The notes beneath the pieces were generated by a model that was not told the DNA's origin, did no database searches, and saw nothing but the letters and a program-made list of their open reading frames with translations. A program made the translations under genes and the position numbers. Positions 1 through 5,201 of a stretch of DNA of 8,614 nt are shown here, piece after piece. Each line of letters opens with the position of its first letter. The first letter of the stretch is position 1. Origin of the DNA: an uncultured Trueperaceae bacterium (GTDB lineage Bacteria > Deinococcota > Deinococci > Deinococcales > Trueperaceae); NCBI GenBank assembly GCA_937907415.1, contig CALCHY010000010.1:1-8614 (forward strand), given 5' to 3'.

Positions 1-1
1 C

Positions 2-58
2 CACCAAGCCCTCAACTACCTCACCCCCAACGAGTACACTGCCAGAAGGAACCTCTAA
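2..58 (+). pseudogene. C-terminal end of an IS3/IS481-type transposase (cut by window edge)
   Basis: The frame opening at base 2 reads HQALNYLTPNEYTARRNL and then TAA. The HQ-AL-x-Y-LTP-x-EY pattern is the characteristic tail of the rve (DDE) integrase domain in IS3 and IS481 family transposases, just after the catalytic domain. Only the last 18 codons lie in the window, so I cannot tell whether the element is intact upstream, nor separate IS3 from IS481. The terminal inverted repeat should lie within a few tens of bases after the stop, but I cannot place it. Confidence 0.7.
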
Positions 59-247
59 GTCTCAACTAGCCTGAACCAGTGCATCAGGTTGCAAATGCGG
101 TTGGAACGATATAGCGTTGACTAGTACTTTGGCGGTGTCGCGATTCGCGAGGCGGTGCGAATGGGGGCCGGGGTTTGTGCCTGGTCAGATACCTGCAATT
201 AGCCTGGTTAGGGGTCCGGCCGCCGCCTAGGAACCGTTTGGGGGGTT
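59..247. other. Intergenic: probable IS right end and leader of the BY-kinase gene
   Basis: This stretch runs from the transposase stop to the GTG of the BY-kinase gene. It should contain the IS right end and the promoter of the kinase gene. TTGACT at 117-122 resembles a -35 box, but no good -10 box follows at 16-18 bases. Two adjacent copies of the self-complementary TCGCGA (138-143 and 145-150) and a weak leader hairpin pairing GGTTAGG (206-212) with CCT..AACC (226-235) are visible. None of these is assigned a function. Confidence 0.35.
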
Positions 248-1855
248 GTGGATTACGACCAGGAGATTTCGCTTAGAGATATAGCCGTTCTCATTCGGGA
301 CGGTTTGGTGATGGCGTTATCGGTCGCGCTTGGCGCGGCGCTTTTGACGTACTATTTGAGTAGTCGAGTCACGCCCACATACGAGTCGTCTGCCACTCTC
401 CTTGGGAGTCAACCGAACAGTTCGCTTCAGAATAGTTTCGGAATAACTCTCGTCACGGCCCCTGCTCTCGATATGCGTGCCTTCGGCGCAGCTGCGACTA
501 GTAGCCCCCTTCTTCAGACTGCGTTGGAGAGCATGGGCCTTGGTCCAGTTTCAAGATCACTGCTTGATTCATTCAAGCGCAACGTAAAGGTACGAGCGGA
601 GGTCTTGGCACAATCGAGCCTTCTGCATATCACGGTCACAAACGCGAACCGAGAGACCGCAGCAGAGGCCGCAAACGCCTTGGCCCAGGCACTGGTCAGC
701 TGGGACGTCCGTCGTGCAACGGAGAGTCTCGAGACCGCTATTTCTACTCTTGAAGGCGAGATTGCGTCGCTGGACTCGCAAATCGCGTATCTGGGTTCCG
801 GCGCGGCAGATGATCAAGTCGCTGGCCTATCCCGCATTCGATCAGAACGGGTTTTGCACTTGAACGCCGCAAGAGCACTACGCAGCTCTGCGGTTGGTCA
901 AGTGGCTTTGCTCGAACCAGCAGCCGTAGCCACCCATCCAGTTTCACCCAAACCTGCTACAAGCGGCGCGATTGCCTTCATTCTGGGGTTGTTCGCCGTC
1001 TACTTGATCGTCTTTCTACGCGCCGCGCTCGACCTGAGGTTCCGCAGCAGTGAGGAGCTGGCGACTACGACGGGGCTTCCAATACTCTCGGAGTTCCCAC
1101 GACTACTCAATGCGGGCGATGAGTTGCCGAAGGAGGCCAGTGACTATCTCCAAGCTGGGCTCCAGTTCGCTACGGTTAGTGACTACCCAAAGGTTCTATT
1201 AGTAACGAGCGCCGTCCAAGCGGAGGGGAAGTCTTCGGTCGCCATTGCACTGGCGAAGAGCTACGCCCGAACCGACTATCGTGTGCTCTTGATCGACGCC
1301 GACATGCGCAAACCCAAATTGACCGCCAGAGTGGGTGCTAGCGGAAGTCCCCAAAATCAGCTCGCGGCTCATCTCGCGTCACCTAAGTCGCAACCCCAAC
1401 CAGCGACAGTCCACCACGGAGGCGCCGCATTCGATATTCTTCCGACCTCCACGGAGGTCAACGCGCCACTCGATTTGCTAACTGGTTCTATCGGCACGCT
1501 GTTAGCCCGGCTGCGTGACCAGTATGACGTCATTGTCATCGATAGCCCGCCGGTACTACCAGTAGCCGACAGCCTCGTAATCGCTCCCCACACCACGGGG
1601 GTCGTGATGGTTGCGGGAATAACCAAGGTAGACAAGAGGCGGATTCTCGCAGCAATGGGCCTGTTCGAACGGATGGGTGTACGAATACTCGGTGTTGTCG
1701 CTACTGGGCTCGAGCAGAAGACAATGCTTCGAACTGGGGTCGGGTACGGGTACGGCTACGAACATAGCGAGAAGCGTAGATCCAGCAATGCGCAGACTGA
1801 CCCATTAGCGGCAGCTGGGCAATTGGAGTTGACGAGGAAACAGCATGGCGACTGA
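248..1855 (+). CDS. Fused Wzz chain-length determinant / BY-type tyrosine kinase (exopolysaccharide)
   Basis: This is an inner-membrane polysaccharide co-polymerase joined to a cytoplasmic bacterial tyrosine kinase, which controls chain length and export of capsule or exopolysaccharide. The 535 residues show TM1 at about 18-36, a Wzz-type external region of roughly 200 residues with a helical centre (about 136-215), and TM2 at about 239-260. The kinase follows: Walker A around A322-S329 (AVQAEGKS), Walker A' at V346-P356 (LLIDADMRKP) and Walker B at V428-D432 followed by SPP. A short tyrosine cluster at Y500, Y502 and Y504 is the expected autophosphorylation tail. Walker A keeps A-x4-GKS but lacks the usual Pro-Gly before the E-G-K. 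The GTG start follows a run of G at 240-245; it is the best available start, though the ribosome site is weak. Codon use is less GC-rich than in the genes from 2504 on. No other polysaccharide gene is intact here. Confidence 0.9.
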   Translation: MDYDQEISLRDIAVLIRDGLVMALSVALGAALLTYYLSSRVTPTYESSATLLGSQPNSSLQNSFGITLVTAPALDMRAFGAAATSSPLLQTALESMGLGPVSRSLLDSFKRNVKVRAEVLAQSSLLHITVTNANRETAAEAANALAQALVSWDVRRATESLETAISTLEGEIASLDSQIAYLGSGAADDQVAGLSRIRSERVLHLNAARALRSSAVGQVALLEPAAVATHPVSPKPATSGAIAFILGLFAVYLIVFLRAALDLRFRSSEELATTTGLPILSEFPRLLNAGDELPKEASDYLQAGLQFATVSDYPKVLLVTSAVQAEGKSSVAIALAKSYARTDYRVLLIDADMRKPKLTARVGASGSPQNQLAAHLASPKSQPQPATVHHGGAAFDILPTSTEVNAPLDLLTGSIGTLLARLRDQYDVIVIDSPPVLPVADSLVIAPHTTGVVMVAGITKVDKRRILAAMGLFERMGVRILGVVATGLEQKTMLRTGVGYGYGYEHSEKRRSSNAQTDPLAAAGQLELTRKQHGD

Positions 1856-1871
1856 GGGCGCGCTTAGTTGA
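1845..1871 (+). pseudogene. Orphan start with strong ribosome site: remnant of a lost downstream gene
   Basis: GAGGAA at 1834-1839 sits 5 bases before an ATG at 1845, an excellent translation start overlapping the last codons of the kinase gene in another frame. The frame reads MATEGALS and stops at TGA (1869-1871). Such overlapping starts normally mark the next gene of an operon. Here it is lost within 8 codons, which suggests a deletion or rearrangement near 1860-1870. It could also be a chance match, since AGGA-like sequence is common. Confidence 0.35.
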
Positions 1872-1932
1872 CGCATTCTGACCAGCCTCACTAGCTGACT
1901 AGGGTAGGGGCGTAGGGGTCGAGCAGTGCCAG

Positions 1933-2325
1933 TTACCTCGAGTTGTGCAGGATAAGGGGCGCGGCGGCACGCTCGTGGTTGACTCTGTAACCTTGGCGTA
2001 GCGCCCAGCGGTCATCAGCTTCCTGGTCTTGGCGATGATCCCGGGCGCGAGCTACCTCTTCGTGAACTCGGGTTTCCCGGCTCACTTGTCAAGGTGACCC
2101 ATCGGGCTTCACGAACAAGTGACGTACTTTCACATAAGTCTGTGAGGTAGATGGAGCCCCCTCCACGCCGGAAACGACAACTCTCGTCGGCACGTCCCAC
2201 TCCGTCGTCAAGGCTTCTAGCCAAAGTCGGTCTTGGCCGATTTGGGCCGAGTCACCAACTTCAGTCCCGATATACGACTCGTGGCGAAACGTCCGGTGCT
2301 CCGCACTCCGCTTGTGACTAAGCCG
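1933..2325 (-). pseudogene. Weak minus-strand open stretch, possibly a broken gene; not identified
   Basis: On the minus strand the frame between TAA (2326-2328) and TAA (1933-1935) is interrupted only once, by TGA at 2089-2091. The 78-codon upstream half has a mixed, protein-like composition (for example WLEALTTEWDVPTRVVVSG) but no ATG or GTG near its beginning. The 50-codon downstream half starts at a GTG (2083-2085), is very charged, and contains GYRVNHER (within 1966-1992), which is faintly like the helix-turn-helix region of IS3 OrfB proteins. I do not recognise a family. It may be a decayed gene or a chance open frame. Confidence 0.2.
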
Positions 2326-2464
2326 TTAGTTCGCAGCAACGACGGACTATGACGCATCTGCACGTCACGCACCTAACCGGGATAGTAGAGATGGCGCCTC
2401 TCAGAACGGTAGGGTTGCTGGCGTCAAGAACGCGCTGATTAGGCGCTTCTACGGATTCTGGCTT

Positions 2465-2497
2465 TATACTGAATGCAAACTGAGTCTATATTGGGGG
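2465..2497 (+). promoter_or_regulatory. Possible -10 box and ribosome site of the DUF2726 gene
   Basis: TATACT at 2465-2470 matches a -10 box at five of six positions, but no good -35 box lies 16-18 bases upstream. A second AT-rich hexamer, TATATT, is at 2487-2492. GGGGG at 2493-2497 is the likely ribosome site, 6 bases before the ATG at 2504. The first hexamer would give a leader of about 27 bases. Confidence 0.4.
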
Positions 2498-2503
2498 CAA
2501 ACA

Positions 2504-3076
2504 ATGTTCGAAGACATCTTCAGCACGGCGCTGCGACAGTCGGCGCCCCTCCTCATCGTGGCGGCGCTCGCGTTCGCTGCGCTCTTAGTGCTCAAGACTC
2601 TTCTGGGCGGCTCCTCCTCGCGCGCCGTCACCTTCCCGTACGTCCGGCGCCCGCGCTTGTTCACGGAGACCGAGGCACGCTTCTTAAGGGTTCTGCGCGA
2701 GGCGGCCCCGGACGCGCACGTGTTCGGGAAGGTGCGGCTCGAAGACGTGATCGTAGCCAAGAGCGGGTTGTCTCAGAGCGAGCGGCAGTCGGCACGTAAC
2801 CGCATCAAGTCGCGGCACCTGGACTTCGTTTTGGTGGATCTGGCGTCCACGCGAGTCATCTGCGCAGTGGAGTTGGACGATAGCAGTCACTCGAGCCCGC
2901 AAGCGCGTCGCTCGGATGCGTTCAAGGATGCGGCGCTGGCTGCTGCCAGCCTTCCCCTATTAAGGGTGCCGGCGCGCGGCTCTTACGACGTGGAGGAGTT
3001 GCGGGCATTGATCCGTTCGGCGGTGAACCCACCGGCGGTAACCCCCACGACTGCCGCCTGGGTGGAAGGAGCATGA
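2504..3076 (+). CDS. Membrane-anchored DUF2726 protein (restriction-nuclease-like fold)
   Basis: The protein has one N-terminal membrane segment (about 13-33), a short linker, then a DUF2726 domain (about 50-172). Family marks are the start of the domain (LFTETEARFLRVLREAAP), KVRLEDV at 76-82, RNRI.S.HLDFVLVD at 99-112 and VELDDSSH at 122-129, then D138-AFKDAALAAASLPLLRVPA. D107, E123, D125/D126, H129 and K141 sit where PD-(D/E)xK-like families such as Vsr and DUF559 carry metal and catalytic residues, so a nuclease-like or nucleic-acid-binding role is possible. The biological role of the family is not established. A GGGGG ribosome site supports the ATG. About 18 residues after the domain (NPPAVTPTT...) look added and lie antisense to the end of the P450 gene. 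Confidence 0.8.
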   Translation: MFEDIFSTALRQSAPLLIVAALAFAALLVLKTLLGGSSSRAVTFPYVRRPRLFTETEARFLRVLREAAPDAHVFGKVRLEDVIVAKSGLSQSERQSARNRIKSRHLDFVLVDLASTRVICAVELDDSSHSSPQARRSDAFKDAALAAASLPLLRVPARGSYDVEELRALIRSAVNPPAVTPTTAAWVEGA

Positions 3077-4335
3077 CCGAGAACCCCCACCCCAACCTCA
3101 AACCCCCGCACCTCATACCCCTCCACCAGCTCGTTCCAAGCCAACGTCGGCGCCCTCCGCACCTCGAGCGGCAACCGTAGCAGCTTCTGCAGGAAGATGT
3201 CGCTCTCTTGCATGGCGATGAATGACCCAGGGCAGCGGTGCCCGCCGTCACCGAAACTGAGCCCTGACGCCTGCACGCCGCGCGGCAGCTCGCGCTGCGG
3301 GCACAGCGCCAGCGGCGCCTCACCCACGACCTCGGCGTCAACGTTGGCGGCGCGGATGTCCAGGTTGAGTAGCGCGCCGGACGGAACTTCGTAGGTAACG
3401 CCGCCGTCCTCGATCTGCAGGTCGGCGGTCGCGCGGCGGTAGAGGCGCCCCACCACGGGCTCGAGCCTGAGGATCTCGTGGAGTATGGCGTAGCGTTCCT
3501 TCTCATCCCCGGCAAGGTAGTCGCGGCGCAGGTGCTCGCGCTCGAGCAGGTGCCAGGCGGCCATGGCGATGAACTCGCGGGTGGTGACCATGCCAGCGGC
3601 GCCGTAGGTGACGCATTCGATGAGGATCTCTACGTTCTTGCGGCCACCCGCTAGCAGGTGGCTGATGACGTCACCCTGAGGCGCGCGCCGGCGCGCGGCG
3701 ATGGCGGGGCGCACGTCGCTCAGGTAGAAGTTGAGCAGGTTCGCTTGGCTCTTCAACCCTGCGAGCATGCGGCGCACCCGCGTGGCACCTTCGAGGCGGT
3801 CCATCGACAGGAGCGCCTCGAGGCGGCGGTCCATGCCGGGCCGGCGGGAGTCGGTGAGGCCCACCACGCGCGCCGCCACGTTCACGGCCAGCCGCAGCGT
3901 CAACTCACCCAGGTCGCCGTGACCATCTGCCACGAGCTTGGCGATGACCTCGTCGCTGTACTCCTCCATGAGGGTGCGGTAGTCGCCACTCACGGTCGTG
4001 GGCGTGAAGAAGCGGGCGATGGCAACGCGCTGCTCCTTGTGCTCGGCACCGTCCTGGAACAGCACCGGCTGTCTCAGCCCCGTGTTGGCCACCATGTCGG
4101 AGTTGAACCCGGCCTGGCGGGTGGCCTCGGAGTTACGCAGCACCTGGCGCACGGCGCCATAGGAGCGCACGTGCCAGACGTCGCCGTCTCGCTCGATGGC
4201 GGGCGCGTTCAAGTCCTCGCCGCGGCCGCTCTTGCGGTGGTCGGTGCCGTGCGGGAACGGGCAACGCGTGGCCACCGGACCGTTCTCCAGTGGTGCGCGC
4301 GCTGGCGCCGTGCCTAGTGTGGGGTGCTCGATCAT
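2983..4335 (-). CDS. Cytochrome P450, soluble bacterial type
   Basis: This 450-residue haem-thiolate monooxygenase presumably hydroxylates a small hydrophobic substrate in the cytoplasm using a separate ferredoxin system; none is encoded nearby. Landmarks are C-helix H99-x3-R103 (HKEQR), I-helix A247-GMVTT252, ExxR at E287-R290 (EILR) and the haem loop F361-GDGGHRCPG with C368 as the iron ligand. The acidic residue normally before the I-helix threonine is Val250. I chose the ATG at 4335 because AGAGGA lies 5 bases upstream; an in-frame ATG at 4413 would start inside the operator and lacks this. The fold should end near residue 418, so the last ~30 residues are an unusual tail overlapping the DUF2726 gene. 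A divergent TetR gene 117 bases away is the likely regulator. The substrate is unknown. Confidence 0.92.
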   Translation of the reverse strand: MIEHPTLGTAPARAPLENGPVATRCPFPHGTDHRKSGRGEDLNAPAIERDGDVWHVRSYGAVRQVLRNSEATRQAGFNSDMVANTGLRQPVLFQDGAEHKEQRVAIARFFTPTTVSGDYRTLMEEYSDEVIAKLVADGHGDLGELTLRLAVNVAARVVGLTDSRRPGMDRRLEALLSMDRLEGATRVRRMLAGLKSQANLLNFYLSDVRPAIAARRRAPQGDVISHLLAGGRKNVEILIECVTYGAAGMVTTREFIAMAAWHLLEREHLRRDYLAGDEKERYAILHEILRLEPVVGRLYRRATADLQIEDGGVTYEVPSGALLNLDIRAANVDAEVVGEAPLALCPQRELPRGVQASGLSFGDGGHRCPGSFIAMQESDIFLQKLLRLPLEVRRAPTLAWNELVEGYEVRGFEVGVGVLGHAPSTQAAVVGVTAGGFTAERINARNSSTS

Positions 4336-4394
4336 GGTGTTCCTCTCGCCGCGCCGCGGGTACGAGACGCCTGGCGCAGGCCTGCTGTGCCCTA

Positions 4395-4400
4395 ATGATA
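4395..4400 (-). promoter_or_regulatory. Candidate -10 box of the P450 gene
   Basis: Read on the minus strand this is TATCAT, matching the -10 consensus at five of six positions. It would give a leader of about 50 bases before the ATG at 4335. No consensus -35 box is visible; the -35 zone falls inside the palindromic operator at 4407-4438. That fits repression by TetR or dependence on an activator. Confidence 0.4.
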
Positions 4401-4406
4401 CGGTGT

Positions 4407-4438
4407 GGCTCATAAGAGATTATGAGGCTCATAGCCTC
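4407..4438. promoter_or_regulatory. Interleaved palindromes: probable TetR operator between P450 and TetR
   Basis: CTCATAA (4409-4415) and TTATGAG (4420-4426) form a perfect 7-bp inverted repeat around GAGA. The second half-site is reused in TATGAG-G-CTCATA (4421-4433), and that in turn overlaps GAGGCT-CAT-AGCCTC (4424-4438). GGCTCATA occurs twice in direct orientation, 19 bases apart (4407-4414 and 4426-4433). The centres of the first two palindromes are about 9.5 bases apart, close to one helical turn. Position between divergent genes and symmetry suit a TetR dimer binding as a pair. Confidence 0.7.
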
Positions 4439-4452
4439 TAGGGAGGCGTGGA

Positions 4453-5070
4453 GTGGTAATGCGAGCACTACTTACAACACCGCTTGACCAGGGCGAGGAC
4501 CTGAGGGTGAGGCGCACACGCCGCCTGCTCGCCGACGCCCTCGTGGCCCTGGCCCTCGAACGCCCGTTCGAGGAGATCACCATCCGCGAGCTCACCGACC
4601 GCGCCGCCGTCGGCTACGCCACCTTCTTCCGCCACTACAAGAGCAAGGACGAGCTGCTGCGGGCAATGCTGCAAGACGTTCTCGGCGAGCTCCTCGAACT
4701 ACTCGGGCCCGCAGCCAGCGTTGCCCCACGTGACGCAGGCACCCAGCTGTTCCACCACGCCGCGACGCACGCAAACCTCTACCGCCTGCTGTTTCGCGGC
4801 GGCCGCTCGAGCAACCTGCTGCAGGAAGCCGAGCGCGTGGGAGTGAGGGGCGTGTACGAGACGTTCGAGGCTAAGCCCGGCAGCCGCGTGCCGCTCGAAG
4901 TAGCCGCGCAACACCTCGTCGGGTCACTCATGCGATTGCTGGGGTGGTGGCTCGACCACGACCAGCCTTACCCGCCAGAGAGGATGGGTGAGATCTACCA
5001 GGACCTCATCCTCGGTCCACTCGAGGGGGCGGCGCTGAGGCGGCGTGAGGTCGGGCCGCGTGACGCCTGA
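4453..5070 (+). CDS. TetR/AcrR-family transcriptional regulator
   Basis: This is a dimeric one-component repressor, expected to release DNA when a small ligand binds its C-terminal domain. The N-terminal DNA-binding domain spans about 20-70: RTRRLLADALVALALERPFEEITI, then the helix-turn-helix IRELTDRAAVGYATFFRHYKSKDELL, where residues 53-62 form the recognition helix and FRHYKSKDEL is the family signature. The ligand domain (about 75-190) is variable and gives no clue to the ligand. GGGAGG (4441-4446) is 6 bases before the GTG at 4453; the in-frame ATG at 4459 is nearly as good. It is divergent from the P450 gene across a palindromic operator, so self-regulation and control of the P450 are likely. 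The lipoprotein gene lies 131 bases downstream on the same strand. Confidence 0.93.
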   Translation: MVMRALLTTPLDQGEDLRVRRTRRLLADALVALALERPFEEITIRELTDRAAVGYATFFRHYKSKDELLRAMLQDVLGELLELLGPAASVAPRDAGTQLFHHAATHANLYRLLFRGGRSSNLLQEAERVGVRGVYETFEAKPGSRVPLEVAAQHLVGSLMRLLGWWLDHDQPYPPERMGEIYQDLILGPLEGAALRRREVGPRDA

Positions 5071-5186
5071 GGGCGGGTTCACCCTAGTCTCGTGAATGTG
5101 CTTTCGCGGCATGTCATCTGACCAGCCCCGTGGCGTTCCCCCCTGCTACTGTGCTGCCGAGAACTGCAACGAGTTGCGCCGCAGCC

Positions 5187-5194
5187 AAGGGGGG
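5187..5194 (+). promoter_or_regulatory. Ribosome site that fixes a TTG start for the lipoprotein gene
   Basis: AAGGGGGG ends 7 bases before TTG at 5202. The only upstream alternative in frame, GTG at 5130, has no ribosome site and would put 24 extra residues before an otherwise normal signal peptide. The TTG start leaves a short positive n-region (RIRLGRR) directly before the hydrophobic core. Confidence 0.75.
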
Positions 5195-5201
5195 AACTAG
5201 C

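Larger units (their letters stand above)
1856..2503. other. Gene-poor 648-base stretch, probably a degenerate or rearranged region
   Basis: I see no complete gene here. The plus strand holds a short hydrophobic stretch around 2009-2080 (reading VISFLVLAMIPGASYLFVNSG) bounded by stops. The minus strand has one frame open from 2325 to 1933 apart from a single TGA at 2089-2091; it is listed separately. GTAGGGG is repeated closely around 1903-1918. The 3' part carries the promoter of the DUF2726 gene. Base composition is closer to the kinase gene than to the P450 region. Confidence 0.5.

Noticed and set aside
117..145. TTGACT at 117 as a sigma-70 promoter for the BY-kinase
   Set aside because: No acceptable -10 box lies 16-18 bases downstream.
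2015..2224. Minus-strand 69-codon frame beginning MARSLDDGV
   Set aside because: Arg/Gly/Ser-rich with no motif; another frame of the same strand looks more protein-like, and neither is supported.
3658..4317. Long plus-strand open frame opposite the P450 gene (about 219 codons)
   Set aside because: It is the complement of a clear P450 coding sequence, is rich in His, Arg, Ala and Val, and shows no domain; typical of high-GC antisense frames.
4336..4413. Upstream ATG at 4413 for the P450
   Set aside because: It lies within the palindromic operator and upstream of the likely promoter; the ATG at 4335 has a good ribosome site.
5130..5201. GTG at 5130 as start of the lipoprotein gene
   Set aside because: It has no ribosome site and would place 24 residues before a normal signal peptide; TTG at 5202 has AAGGGGGG 7 bases upstream.
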